Part shown: positions 9,215 to 18,326 of the stretch, one piece after another
How positions within the stretch are numbered: the first letter of the stretch is position 1
How the letters are laid out: each line of letters opens with the position of its first letter
Source of the DNA: CAYNFR01 sp964396595
GTDB taxonomy: Bacteria > Bacteroidota > Bacteroidia > Chitinophagales > Saprospiraceae
Assembly (NCBI GenBank): GCA_964396595.1
Contig: CAYNFR010000004.1
Coordinates: 1-64,000, forward strand
Reading direction: 5' to 3'
DNA: 64,000 bases
The notes under the pieces: generated by a model
What the model saw: the letters and a program-made list of their open reading frames with translations, nothing else
The model's database searches: none
Told to the model about the DNA's origin: nothing
Translations under genes and position numbers: made by a program

Positions 9215-11602
9215 TTAACGAACTACTTTGACAGAAAACTTCGCTTCCTTAACTATCGGCTGGGTATTAGCAATGATATCGATCGTCTTCTCATACACTC
9301 CTTCCATTCCGGTGCTATCAAAAATAGCCCTAATTTCTCCGGACTCCCCAGGTTGGACAATATGCTGAGGCCAGAATATCTCGGTACACTTACATGAAGT
9401 GGCCAAATCAATTTTGAGTCCCGCCATGCCTGTATTCGTAAATTCAAAGACCACCTCCTTCTTGTCCCCTTGCTTCATACTTCCGATATGCTGGTGCTTA
9501 TTCTTGAATTCTATAACCGGTATAGAATCAATCTTGAATATACTTTGCCCACCACCGCTGTAAGGTCTCTTGACTTCTCTTTTAATTTCTATAGACTCCG
9601 GACCAACTAGAATTTTGAATTCTGTTCTTCTATTAAATCTGTGTTCCTCTTCTGTACATCTGACGCCATTGACACATCCATTTAATATTTGGGTTTCTCC
9701 ATAACCCACAGGCTTTATTCTATCGGGATTAATGCCTCGTGATGTCAGCCATTGAGCAGCTGATTCGGCTCTTTTTTGAGAAAGACGCTCATTATACGCA
9801 TTGAGACCACGACTATCTGTGTGAGAGGACAGTTCTATCTCTATTTCCGGATAATCGTTCATGAGTCTTAATAGGACATTTAAATCATCTTCTGCATCCC
9901 GTAGAATGTCCCACTTGTCAAATTCGTAGTAGATATTATTTAACCTCACAGCCTCATTAATCGTTACGGTCTCGATAATAAATTGTGGGATAGAATCCAG
10001 TCTGCTAGGTCCCCTCTTAAGTAGAACCATTTTGCGGATCTGTTGATCTTGTACAATTCCATCTGTATTAAAAGTTAGGGTGTCTGGGAAGTAACCTTGC
10101 TTGGTAGTGATAACTTGGTATCTCTTATCAGGGTCTAGGGCAAAATTGTACAGATAATCCTTTTCATCGCTCTGTTTTTCAGGTTGACTATAGACCGTAA
10201 GGTCAAACAATTCTACAGTCGCTCCGTTAAGCGGTTGTTTTTCCTCATCCGCTACTCCGACCAAAAGATCTATGACTAGTTCTTTAACTTGGAAGGCATA
10301 AATATCATAACAACATGTCTCACTCTTGAGTTTTTTCTTACGCTCATCCGGTCTATTACTTATTAAAAAACCCTCATTCCCCCTGTCACTTAGGGTAAAG
10401 TGATAATCATCAAAAGGTGAATTATAATTATGACCTAGATTTTGTGGTCTTGACCAGTATCTTCCGTCCCATGTGCTCTTAAAGATATCCAGACCACCTA
10501 GACCAACCTGAGACTCCGTAGAAAAGTAAAGTGTTCCGTCCGAATAGAATGGTGTAATTTCATCTCCCGAGGTATTTATCACATCGCCTAGATTAATCGG
10601 GCTGCCGACACCATCACCTTGGATGGGCGCATAGTAGATGTCTAGACCACCATATCCCCCCTCCATGTCTGAGACGAAGTACAGTACTTCTGTACCCAGT
10701 AACTCTCCGAAAGCCGGCTGTGTACTAATCCAGTCGCCGTTGATATTGGCTAATTCACGAGGCGTCTCCCAATCTTGCGTGCCCATCCTACTAACCCAAA
10801 TGCTGGAAGACTTAACTTCGTCATTTTCGATCATCTGCCTTGTAAAGTACATTCTGCGCTTATCTGTACTAAACGTAACATGAGTATGGTGAAATCCCGG
10901 ACGATTAATGTTCCGGTTGAGTGCTTCCGGCTTAGAAAAACCTTTGCTATCCCTTGTAGTTTTATAAATTTTGGCATGATAACTCTTCTCCTTCCCGTCA
11001 ATGACGATTTCTTTCCTGGCTTGAAACGAACTGAAATAAAGCGTTTTATCATCGAATATAGCGGGTGAATACTCTGCTGAACCAGAATTCAGTGTCTCAC
11101 TTAAAAAGCGTACAACGAGATTTTTATTAGGCTCAAAATCGTCCTTCGAACCAATCCCTTCTAATTCAACTTCCGCTTGAGTTCTCAATTCTTCATCTGC
11201 CGAGAGGGCTAAAAACTTGTTGAATTCACGCTTCGCCTCTTCATCTTTTCCCAAAAATCGCAATACTCGCCCATAGGCATATCTATCATTTAAGAAAATG
11301 TCATCTACATCCTTTTCCAAGACACGAGAATACCATTTCTCCGCATTAGCATAATCTCGTAACTTAAAGTGACAAAAAGCGATTGATAATGCTACATCTT
11401 CAGATTTGACTTCTTTGTACGCCTTATCATACCAGTCTAGTGCATTATAATAATCTCCTAGCTCCATGCGCTCATCAGCTGTCTTGAGCATATCATCATA
11501 CTTATAAGTAGTGATCGGTTGCGCGATAATCGTGAACGTGACTAGACTAATACAAATGACAAAAAATATTCTACTCATCATTAAATTCTTAGGATTGATC
11601 AT
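9215..11602 (-). CDS. OmpA-family protein with TPR, PD40 and DUF1573-like domains
   Basis: A 795-residue envelope protein. In order: signal peptide (about 1-28), TPR-like helices (30-135), PD40/WD40-like beta-propeller strands with LYFSS and VLYFVSD motifs (165-410), a carboxypeptidase-regulatory-like module (about 440-520), an OmpA C-terminal peptidoglycan-binding domain (about 550-665, with SSHTDSRG and LSQKRAESAAQWL), and a DUF1573-like Ig module (about 690-795). The TPR-PD40-OmpA architecture resembles the T9SS lipoprotein PorE, but there is no lipobox Cys and the DUF1573-like tail is extra. It follows the PorP/SprF gene by 6 bases, so the two form an operon. It probably anchors an outer-membrane assembly to peptidoglycan. 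An internal ATG at 11581 is an alternative start. Confidence 0.88.
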   Translation of the reverse strand: MINPKNLMMSRIFFVICISLVTFTIIAQPITTYKYDDMLKTADERMELGDYYNALDWYDKAYKEVKSEDVALSIAFCHFKLRDYANAEKWYSRVLEKDVDDIFLNDRYAYGRVLRFLGKDEEAKREFNKFLALSADEELRTQAEVELEGIGSKDDFEPNKNLVVRFLSETLNSGSAEYSPAIFDDKTLYFSSFQARKEIVIDGKEKSYHAKIYKTTRDSKGFSKPEALNRNINRPGFHHTHVTFSTDKRRMYFTRQMIENDEVKSSSIWVSRMGTQDWETPRELANINGDWISTQPAFGELLGTEVLYFVSDMEGGYGGLDIYYAPIQGDGVGSPINLGDVINTSGDEITPFYSDGTLYFSTESQVGLGGLDIFKSTWDGRYWSRPQNLGHNYNSPFDDYHFTLSDRGNEGFLISNRPDERKKKLKSETCCYDIYAFQVKELVIDLLVGVADEEKQPLNGATVELFDLTVYSQPEKQSDEKDYLYNFALDPDKRYQVITTKQGYFPDTLTFNTDGIVQDQQIRKMVLLKRGPSRLDSIPQFIIETVTINEAVRLNNIYYEFDKWDILRDAEDDLNVLLRLMNDYPEIEIELSSHTDSRGLNAYNERLSQKRAESAAQWLTSRGINPDRIKPVGYGETQILNGCVNGVRCTEEEHRFNRRTEFKILVGPESIEIKREVKRPYSGGGQSIFKIDSIPVIEFKNKHQHIGSMKQGDKKEVVFEFTNTGMAGLKIDLATSCKCTEIFWPQHIVQPGESGEIRAIFDSTGMEGVYEKTIDIIANTQPIVKEAKFSVKVVR

Positions 11603-11608
11603 ATTTTC

Positions 11609-12718
11609 TTACAGTCTTGGGCAGAATATAACAGGTTTCGCATCCGGTGTCTTAAATATACTCCCCACATAGCCTACGGCCAATTCAAAAGCACCTCCGC
11701 CAGCATTGTTCGCTAAACTCGATGTGGTGACATCATAGCTTATACCTACTCTTAGTTCCTTTATCTGTATACCTCCTATAAGCTGAATAGCATCGGATGT
11801 TCGATAACCCAGCCCTCCGGTGACAACAGTCTGAGTCTTAGGATTTAACAAATAATCAGCAGTACCCTGGAGAGCAAGTTCGTAAAATGACTGCCTTGTC
11901 TGAAATAAAACGGCCGGATTAATTCGTAGTGTTTTTGAAGCAAGAAATGATGCCTCTCCATGCATCGTCATTCGCATACCTAGTCTCTCTCCTATGCGAT
12001 TACCTTGTCCTCCCCCGGGAGGAGGTGGTGGTGGAGGGTTCATAGGATCGATTGGGATGGTTGGCCCCTGTTGAGCTAGGCTGATAAAAGGCCTATTCAG
12101 ATGAGCAGCATTTACACCAAATCTCATCAACATACCGGCATCCGTTATTGTCTTATAAGCTAATCCAAGAGATAAGTCTGTAAAATTTCTATTCACATTA
12201 CCTCTTTGATCAATGGGAAATGCGACTCCAGGTGTATTATTTATGAGTGAATTGGGCGTTGTTAGTTCGCGACCTTCGAACCCTCTTGTTCCCGTACCAT
12301 AAGACAATCCTATAGTCCATACATCATTATAGTCTCGGTCCATACCCAGATGGTAGGCGACATTCATAGCTGTCAATTGATGCTTAAAATTGTACGTTCC
12401 TGATCTGTCTGATACAAACGAAATCGCTCCTGCTATCCAATCATAGTTAGTTAATAGACCCGCTTTCAAGTTTATTTCAGCTGAGGCAAAAGGTGTTCTA
12501 AAAGGCCTACTATTGTCGATAGGCCTCCATTGATCTCGATAAATACCACTAATACGATAAGTCCCCTTAAAAGAACCCGTCATAGCAGGATTGAGACTTA
12601 CGGGTGCCATCCTGAAATGGGTAAAGTGAATATCTTGCGCAGACAGGCTAGCACCCGTAACAAATACTGCGATTATTAAACTCCACGCCTTTAATAAGTG
12701 TTTAAAACCAGCATTCAT
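11609..12718 (-). CDS. PorP/SprF-family type IX secretion outer-membrane protein
   Basis: A 369-residue predicted outer-membrane beta barrel with a signal peptide ending near SLSAQD. The mature N-terminus has the PorP/SprF hallmark FRMAPVSLNPAMTGSF followed by GTYRISGIYRDQWRP, then alternating barrel strands. A Pro/Gly-rich loop (residues about 225-240, a run of Pro then Gly) is unusual. PorP/SprF proteins act with T9SS, often as partners for one particular secreted protein. It is first in an operon with the OmpA/PD40 gene. No type-B sorting substrate is adjacent, so it may serve the core machine or a distant substrate. Confidence 0.92.
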   Translation of the reverse strand: MNAGFKHLLKAWSLIIAVFVTGASLSAQDIHFTHFRMAPVSLNPAMTGSFKGTYRISGIYRDQWRPIDNSRPFRTPFASAEINLKAGLLTNYDWIAGAISFVSDRSGTYNFKHQLTAMNVAYHLGMDRDYNDVWTIGLSYGTGTRGFEGRELTTPNSLINNTPGVAFPIDQRGNVNRNFTDLSLGLAYKTITDAGMLMRFGVNAAHLNRPFISLAQQGPTIPIDPMNPPPPPPPGGGQGNRIGERLGMRMTMHGEASFLASKTLRINPAVLFQTRQSFYELALQGTADYLLNPKTQTVVTGGLGYRTSDAIQLIGGIQIKELRVGISYDVTTSSLANNAGGGAFELAVGYVGSIFKTPDAKPVIFCPRL

Positions 12719-12786
12719 ATTTTAGCTTCTCTTTTTATGTGGATCTTCGTATCCATATCGTTCATTCTTCAATAAGGCATTTCTTC

Positions 12787-13821
12787 ATGTTCCTCAAAAG
12801 TGCTCATAAAATAGTATCAACCCTTCAATCATTACATTGCCAAACACTAATATACACCTTACACATAAGTATTGCTCTTTTTACAACTACATTAAGTGGC
12901 CAGTATGCCATTTATGATACTACCGCCACTATATATCCCTTAACTCAAGTCAATAAAAAACGCCTAAACATCTATCTAGGTATAACAGGCACTACATATC
13001 TAGCCGGTTCATATGTATTATACCAGACTTGGTATAAAGACTTCCCTCAATCTCGATTTCACTTCAAAGATGATCTGTCTAATTGGTTGCAAATGGATAA
13101 AGCAGGCCATGCTTTTAGCAGTTACCAACAGGCCAGATTACTCTCTCAAGGATTCCAATGGACAGGATTAAATATGGCTCAAAGTGATAGTTATGGCGTT
13201 ATAGCTGCTCTATTATTTCAATCTACCATAGAAGTGATGGATGGTTTTTCAGAACAATGGGGATTCTCACCCACTGACGCCGGTGCAAATCTACTCGGCG
13301 TCGCGATTTATGGTCTTCAGTCAAAGTTCTGGAATGATCAACGTATCATCCTCAAATTTTCAGCATACCCAAGCCCTCATAATAATATAGGATGGACAGA
13401 GAATATGGATCAGATTGATCTTATGGCTAGAGCCAATATTCTTTTTGGGAATGGCATCGCCCAGCGATCGTTAAAAGACTATAACAATCAGAGATATTGG
13501 CTCTCGATGAATGTTAATTCTCTTACTCATCTAACCATGCCTTCATGGTTAAATATTGCCGTAGGATACGGTGCAGATAATCTATATGGTGCTTCATCAA
13601 ATACATGGGAAGAAAATACACAAATCGTACAGCTCCACTCTACCCTTTTCCCTAGAAGCAGACAGTTCTATTTGTCACTCGACATAGATACAAGCCGTAT
13701 AAATACGAATAACCGCTTTCTTCGTACATTGCTAGATCTTATCAATATCATCAAGATCCCTTTCCCCACTCTTGAATATCACACAAGTCAGGGCTTAATC
13801 TTCCACCCTTTAAAATTCTGA
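12787..13821 (+). CDS. DUF2279 family periplasmic/outer-membrane protein
   Basis: A protein of about 344 residues from the ATG at 12787; the frame opens at 12739 but the shorter form places a hydrophobic export segment (about residues 18-38) nearer the start. The body matches DUF2279: LQMDKAGHAFSSYQQARL, then IEVMDGFSEQWGFSPTDAGANLLG, then RYWLSMNVNSL and WLNIAVGYGADNLYG. Members are predicted periplasmic or outer-membrane proteins of unknown function. The gene diverges from the PorP/SprF operon and is followed at 67 bases by mtaB. Confidence 0.85.
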   Translation: MFLKSAHKIVSTLQSLHCQTLIYTLHISIALFTTTLSGQYAIYDTTATIYPLTQVNKKRLNIYLGITGTTYLAGSYVLYQTWYKDFPQSRFHFKDDLSNWLQMDKAGHAFSSYQQARLLSQGFQWTGLNMAQSDSYGVIAALLFQSTIEVMDGFSEQWGFSPTDAGANLLGVAIYGLQSKFWNDQRIILKFSAYPSPHNNIGWTENMDQIDLMARANILFGNGIAQRSLKDYNNQRYWLSMNVNSLTHLTMPSWLNIAVGYGADNLYGASSNTWEENTQIVQLHSTLFPRSRQFYLSLDIDTSRINTNNRFLRTLLDLINIIKIPFPTLEYHTSQGLIFHPLKF

Positions 13822-13873
13822 TTTAGAATCTGACTGTAACTTTTTTGACACAATTAATTACTCAAAAAACGGC

Positions 13874-13881
13874 TAATTTTG
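13874..13881 (+). promoter_or_regulatory. -7 promoter box of mtaB
   Basis: An exact TAATTTTG ends 7 bases before the mtaB ATG at 13889. The transcript would begin at or within a base or two of the start codon, so the mRNA is probably leaderless or nearly so. Confidence 0.6.
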
Positions 13882-13888
13882 CAGCCCT

Positions 13889-15223
13889 ATGGCTACTCCT
13901 CAGACTGTTGCATTTCATACATTGGGTTGTAAACTCAATTTCTCAGAGACCTCCTCTTTAAAAAGAAGGTTTGAATCAGTAGGTTTTACCGCTGTACCAT
14001 GGGAAGAGCCAGCAGATGTATATGTGCTCAACACCTGCTCCGTAACAGAATTTGCCGATAAAAAATGCCGTGCGGAAGTGAGGAGAGCATTGCGCACCAG
14101 ACCAGAAGCAAAGATTATCGTCATAGGTTGTTACGCCCAACTAAAACCAAATGAAATAGCAGAAATTCCCGGGGTAGATTTAGTATTAGGCGCAGCCGAA
14201 AAATTCAATGTCGTTAACTATGTTGAAAATTTAAGCAAAGCTACCGGCAAGGGGATGGTCAAGGCCGGGGAAGTCTCAGAAATCAACTCTTTTGATGAAG
14301 CCTTCAGCTTCGGAGATCGCACACGCACCTTCCTTAAAGTTCAAGACGGATGTAATTATAAATGTACTTTCTGTACCATACCTCAAGCCCGAGGCCAAAG
14401 CCGGAGTAACAGTATAGCAAGTATCCTCGATAGTGCTCGAATAATAGCTGATCATGGTGTTAAGGAAATAGTGCTAACAGGTGTGAACATCGGAGATTTT
14501 GGTATTCAGAATAATGAAGCTAAACAAAAATTTATTGATTTAATCCAGGAGTTGGATAAGATAAAGGGCATCGATCGATTTCGAATTTCCTCTATTGAAC
14601 CAAATCTTTGTCACGATGATATAATTAGATTCGTCGCTGATTCTGAGCGTTTTGTACCCCATTTTCATATGCCCCTTCAGTCCGGTTCGGATAAAATCTT
14701 AGCCATGATGAAGAGAAGGTATAAACGCGAGCTCTATGAAAATAGGGTCAGTCTGATCAAAGAAATAATGCCAGATGCATGCATTGGAGTCGATGTAATC
14801 GTGGGTTTCCCCGGCGAATCAGAACAAGAATTTGAAGAGACATTTACGTTTATTCAGTCCTTAGATATAAGCTATCTCCATGTCTTCACCTATTCAGAAA
14901 GAGACAACACTCCTGCTGCTACATTGCCAAATGCTGTCCCTATGCAGCTCCGCCGAGAGCGCAATGAATACCTGCGTCGACTGAGCGACAAAAAGAAAAT
15001 GAACTTCTATGCCAGTCAACTTGGCAAGCAACAAAATGTCCTTATTGAACAGTATGAAGAACAAGAATTTTATAGCGGATTTACGCCGAACTATGTCAAA
15101 GTGCTTATTCCTAAACATAATCTCCAGACAGACATCAATGACATACTATCCGTCCGTCTGGATTCTCTGCACCCAAATGGCAATGTCTTCGGAGTGCCGA
15201 CGGGTATACCTGCCATTCATTAG
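13889..15223 (+). CDS. mtaB: tRNA ms2t6A37 methylthiotransferase MtaB
   Basis: A 444-residue radical-SAM methylthiotransferase that converts t6A to ms2t6A at position 37 of tRNAs reading ANN codons. The N-terminal UPF0004 domain has the three cluster-binding cysteines (C14 in TLGCKLN, C50 in NTCSV, C81 in IGCYAQ). The radical-SAM CxxxCxxC is CNYKCTFC at residues 154-161, and a TRAM-like RNA-binding segment closes the protein. The TLGCKLN motif (Lys rather than Gln) separates MtaB from MiaB and RimO. It is monocistronic and cytoplasmic. Confidence 0.95.
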   Translation: MATPQTVAFHTLGCKLNFSETSSLKRRFESVGFTAVPWEEPADVYVLNTCSVTEFADKKCRAEVRRALRTRPEAKIIVIGCYAQLKPNEIAEIPGVDLVLGAAEKFNVVNYVENLSKATGKGMVKAGEVSEINSFDEAFSFGDRTRTFLKVQDGCNYKCTFCTIPQARGQSRSNSIASILDSARIIADHGVKEIVLTGVNIGDFGIQNNEAKQKFIDLIQELDKIKGIDRFRISSIEPNLCHDDIIRFVADSERFVPHFHMPLQSGSDKILAMMKRRYKRELYENRVSLIKEIMPDACIGVDVIVGFPGESEQEFEETFTFIQSLDISYLHVFTYSERDNTPAATLPNAVPMQLRRERNEYLRRLSDKKKMNFYASQLGKQQNVLIEQYEEQEFYSGFTPNYVKVLIPKHNLQTDINDILSVRLDSLHPNGNVFGVPTGIPAIH

Positions 15224-15403
15224 ACTCAGAATCGCTAGATCAATTGCCCCATTAATCAACTACGGTGCGGGAGATACCTTGATAGACGTCTGTTTTGACC
15301 AGAAAGCATACATTTATCATTGAAATATACATATTAATTTTTTTCATATAATAATTTTTATTATATTTACCCCGTAATAGTGTATTACATATTAGAAAAA
15401 AAG

Positions 15404-15411
15404 TACTTTTG
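15404..15411 (+). promoter_or_regulatory. -7 promoter box of a candidate small RNA
   Basis: An exact TACTTTTG in the intergenic space between mtaB and the M28 lipoprotein gene. A start would fall near 15418. No good -33 TTG was seen at the usual distance. Confidence 0.5.
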
Positions 15412-15417
15412 TACCGC

Positions 15418-15504
15418 ATCATTAAAGAATAGCAAAGAAGTAGTTTTCTTATTTTGAGACCTTAGTCGAAAGAGCCTGAGTTTGACAGCAAACTTGGGCT
15501 TTTT
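15418..15504 (+). ncRNA. Candidate small non-coding RNA
   Basis: About 87 bases lie between an exact TAnnTTTG box and an intrinsic terminator, with no ORF on this strand. The segment folds locally: AAGAA/TTCTT near 15435-15450, a tiny GAC-CTTA-GTC hairpin near 15458-15467, then the terminator hairpin (15474-15499) with TTTTT. The following protein gene has its own TACATTTG box at 15531, so this looks like an independent transcript rather than its leader. A leftover leader or attenuator remains possible. The family is not recognised. Confidence 0.45.
15474..15504 (+). terminator. Intrinsic terminator of the candidate small RNA
   Basis: GCCTGAGTTTG (15474-15484) pairs with CAAACTTGGGC (15489-15499), using two G-U pairs, around an ACAG loop and is followed by TTTTT. 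Confidence 0.75.
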
Positions 15505-15530
15505 AATTTCTGCATTGGCAGCGGTATTAC

Positions 15531-15538
15531 TACATTTG
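15531..15538 (+). promoter_or_regulatory. -7 promoter box of the M28-yjbQ-lysE operon
   Basis: An exact TACATTTG, 20 bases before the ATG at 15558, predicting a leader of about a dozen bases. Confidence 0.55.
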
Positions 15539-15557
15539 TCAGACTTACCCATTTCGC

Positions 15558-17201
15558 ATGAAAAACTACTCAATTTTATCGCTATTATTTCTCTTAATTA
15601 TATATGCTTCATGCTCAAGTGAATCTTCCCGTGAGACACTCAATATCACGGAAGAAAGAATTCTTGATCATCTTCTCGAGCTCTCTGATGACAAATACAT
15701 GGGTCGCATGCCATTCGGCCCCGGAGATCAGATGACTGTAGACTATCTAGTAGATCAATGTAAAAGAATGGGATTAATACCGGGCAATAAAGGTTCTTAT
15801 ATTCAGCCTGTTCCGATGGTCGAAATCACCTCTCAAGTCAACAAAGACTTATCCATTAAATCTGCCAACGGTGTCACGACTTATCGCAACGGTCCTGACT
15901 ATGTAATCAATTGCCCGAAGATTCTGGATGTGATAGAGATTAACGAAGCTGAATTGGTTTTTTGCGGATATGGAATACATGCCCCCGAGCTCAATTGGAA
16001 TGATTTTGAAGGAATCGATATGAAAGATAAGGTGGCCGTAGTTTTGGTCAACGATCCCGGTTATGGCGGAGATGATAAAGATTTCTTTAAAGGAGATATC
16101 ATGACCTATTATGGTCGATGGACTTATAAGTATGAAGAAGCCGACCGCCAAGGAGCTAGAGGATTGTTGATCATTCACGAGACAAGTTCTGCCGGCTACC
16201 CTTGGTTCGTTATTGAAAGTAGTTGGACAGGCCCCATGCTCAGTCTCGAAAAGGAAAGTGTCCAGAATGGTGCAGACTTCAAAGGATGGATACATCTTGA
16301 TATGGCTAAGTCACTTGTTGCCGATGCCGGACATGACCTCAGTTCTCTTATAAGACAAGCACGCCAGCCGGGTTTTAAACCCGTACCATTGGGTTCATAC
16401 TTAAGTACGGGTATAAAGAACGAATACAAGCGTGATCAATCTAGCAACGTAGTCGCCTTGCTTCCCGGCAGCTCCTCTAGCGACGAATATGTCCTCTACT
16501 CTGCACACTGGGATCATTTAGGCATAGGAAAATCAGTAAATGGCGACTCCATTTACAATGGCGCATTGGACAATGCAAGTGGTACGTCCATAATGCTTGC
16601 TGTGGCAGAGGAATTGGCCGCTGCCAAAAAGAAACCTAATAGGTCAATCATTTTTGCTTGGGTAACAGCTGAAGAGCAAGGATTGTTGGGATCGGAATTT
16701 TTTGCTTTAAACCCTCCTTATCCCGTCAATCAGATAGTTGCTAATATTAATATTGATGGATGCAACCCACTTGGGCCCATGAAAGATTTTCAGATAGTCG
16801 GTTATGGACATTCTGAAATGGATGACATCGCTGCTGAAGAGCTCTCAAAACAAGGCCGTTATGTCTTACCTGACCAAGAACCAGAAAAGGGATACTTCTT
16901 TAGATCTGACCACTTCAATTTTGCTAAAGTAGGTATTCCACCCTTGTTTGGATCCGGAGGTTATGACCACGCAGAGCAGGGTATAGAATATGGCAAAGCC
17001 AAATCTGCAGAATACATTGCGAATAATTATCATTCGCCTTCAGACGAATATGATTCTGATTCATGGGACATGCGCGGGGTGGTTCAAGACGCAATCATAT
17101 ATTATCATGTAGGAAAGCGACTTGCAAATTCTTCAGAATGGCCTAAATGGAAACCACAATCAGAATTTAAACGTCCTCAACATTCCGAAAATATCAAATA
17201 G
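15558..17201 (+). CDS. M28 family Zn peptidase, lipoprotein
   Basis: A 547-residue lipoprotein with a lipobox ending at Cys19 (IIYASC). A protease-associated domain fills about residues 130-260. The M28 catalytic core follows: SAHWDHLGIG (His, Asp), NGALDNASGT (bridging Asp), VTAEEQGLLGSEF (catalytic Glu pair), NINIDG (Asp) and NNYHSPSDEY (His). All zinc ligands are present. It is related to, but not a duplicate of, the secreted M28 enzyme at 5826-7307. It would act as a membrane-anchored aminopeptidase. The stop abuts the start of the YjbQ-like gene, so the two are likely cotranscribed. Confidence 0.93.
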   Translation: MKNYSILSLLFLLIIYASCSSESSRETLNITEERILDHLLELSDDKYMGRMPFGPGDQMTVDYLVDQCKRMGLIPGNKGSYIQPVPMVEITSQVNKDLSIKSANGVTTYRNGPDYVINCPKILDVIEINEAELVFCGYGIHAPELNWNDFEGIDMKDKVAVVLVNDPGYGGDDKDFFKGDIMTYYGRWTYKYEEADRQGARGLLIIHETSSAGYPWFVIESSWTGPMLSLEKESVQNGADFKGWIHLDMAKSLVADAGHDLSSLIRQARQPGFKPVPLGSYLSTGIKNEYKRDQSSNVVALLPGSSSSDEYVLYSAHWDHLGIGKSVNGDSIYNGALDNASGTSIMLAVAEELAAAKKKPNRSIIFAWVTAEEQGLLGSEFFALNPPYPVNQIVANINIDGCNPLGPMKDFQIVGYGHSEMDDIAAEELSKQGRYVLPDQEPEKGYFFRSDHFNFAKVGIPPLFGSGGYDHAEQGIEYGKAKSAEYIANNYHSPSDEYDSDSWDMRGVVQDAIIYYHVGKRLANSSEWPKWKPQSEFKRPQHSENIK

Positions 17202-17615
17202 TTGATCAGACACAAAGAAGTATTATTACCCGGCAGATCTCGAGGCTTTTACTTGATTACAGATATAATTGTGGATGCTATACGAGATATTATGCCTGTT
17301 GATGGTTTACTTAATATTTTTATCCTGCACACATCAGCGGCAATAGCCATAAATGAAAATGCGGACCCCTCTGTTCTACTAGATTTCGAAAGTTTTTTCA
17401 ATAAACTTGTGCCGGAGAATTGTGACTTTGTATTACATGACATAGAAGGACCTGATGATATGCCCGCACATGTCAAGAGTGTATTAGCAGGCACACATTG
17501 CACCATTCCCGTTGTAAATGGAAAATTAGCTCTGGGGACGTGGCAAGGAATCTATCTTTGTGAATTTCGCAATATGCCACACCGGAGAAAGCTTATTTTG
17601 ACTATATATTCTTAA
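17202..17615 (+). CDS. YjbQ-like protein (UPF0047 family)
   Basis: A 137-residue cytoplasmic protein of the UPF0047/YjbQ family. It shows the family order: RGFYLITDIIVDAI, the FILHTSAAIAINENAD motif with the conserved His and Asn, the DDMPAHVKSVLAGTH motif and the GTWQGIYLCEFR segment near the end. The family is sometimes annotated as secondary thiamine-phosphate synthase from weak activity, and its true role is unsettled. No ATG fits: the chosen TTG directly follows the upstream TAG with zero spacing, and the next Met (residue 31) would remove conserved sequence. It sits between the M28 lipoprotein and LysE-family genes in one operon. Confidence 0.88.
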   Translation: MIRHKEVLLPGRSRGFYLITDIIVDAIRDIMPVDGLLNIFILHTSAAIAINENADPSVLLDFESFFNKLVPENCDFVLHDIEGPDDMPAHVKSVLAGTHCTIPVVNGKLALGTWQGIYLCEFRNMPHRRKLILTIYS

Positions 17616-17617
17616 AC

Positions 17618-18238
17618 ATGCAGTACATTATTGAAGGTCTACTTCTGGGGTTGACGTTGGCAATGTTAGTCGGCCCTATTGTGCTTGTCCTGATTCAATC
17701 GTCGCTGGAACGGGGTGCACGAGCAGGACTTATTGCAGCCTCCGGTATCTGGATAAGTGACTTTTTAATTATCGGTTTTTCATTATATTTCATTAAGCAG
17801 ATTTCTCCGTTTATCCATGACAAAGGTTTCGTATTCTGGTTGGGATTGACAGGTGGAGTCGTTCTAATCATAACCGGTGTGTTAAGTTTTTTTAAGAAAA
17901 CCTCTCTTGAGTTCTCTTCTTCGGGATTAAAGACGTTTACAATACTGAATTACTTTACAAAGGGGTTTTTAGTCAATACCATTAATCCGTTCACATTTAT
18001 TTTTTGGTTGTCCGTTATAAGCACCTTAGTAGCAACAAGACATTTAAACAAGCTTGAAACAAGCTTGTTTCTTGGGTCAATAATGTTCGTAATTATTGTG
18101 AGTGATTCCCTTAAGGTAATCTTAGCACGAATGATAAGAGCCAGAATATCCGAAGTAACACTTACTCATATCAATCGCATATCAGGTATCTTACTAATGA
18201 TCTTCGGAATAGTTTTGATTTATAGATCCTTGCCCTAG
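17618..18238 (+). CDS. LysE/RhtB family exporter
   Basis: A 206-residue inner-membrane protein with about six hydrophobic segments. The N-terminal GLLLGLTLAMLVGPIVLVLIQ helix and the following ERGARAGLIAASGIWISD loop match LysE/RhtB amino-acid exporters. A central FLVNTINPFTFIFWL segment contains the family's conserved NP pair. The substrate is unknown. It starts 2 bases after the YjbQ-like stop and ends the operon. The coding region contains an internal CAAGCTTG inverted repeat near 18050, which fits the amino-acid sequence and need not mean anything. Confidence 0.9.
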   Translation: MQYIIEGLLLGLTLAMLVGPIVLVLIQSSLERGARAGLIAASGIWISDFLIIGFSLYFIKQISPFIHDKGFVFWLGLTGGVVLIITGVLSFFKKTSLEFSSSGLKTFTILNYFTKGFLVNTINPFTFIFWLSVISTLVATRHLNKLETSLFLGSIMFVIIVSDSLKVILARMIRARISEVTLTHINRISGILLMIFGIVLIYRSLP

Positions 18239-18298
18239 TAATAGAAATGGCGCACATCATAACTTAACATCCGCCATCCGTATACTTGCCTTTAGTAC

Positions 18299-18326
18299 CA
18301 AGTGAAAGCCTAGGCTTTTTTCACTT
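18299..18326. terminator. Probable bidirectional terminator between convergent operons
   Basis: AAGTGAAAG (18300-18308) pairs with CTTTTTTCACTT (18315-18326) around a short GC-rich palindrome, with T-rich sequence on the plus strand. It overlaps the stop of the minus-strand redoxin gene and lies 60 bases after the LysE-family stop. Confidence 0.6.

Noticed and set aside
18050..18072. Inverted repeat with two CAAGCTTG words inside the LysE-family gene
   Set aside because: It lies in conserved coding sequence and can be explained by the amino-acid sequence.
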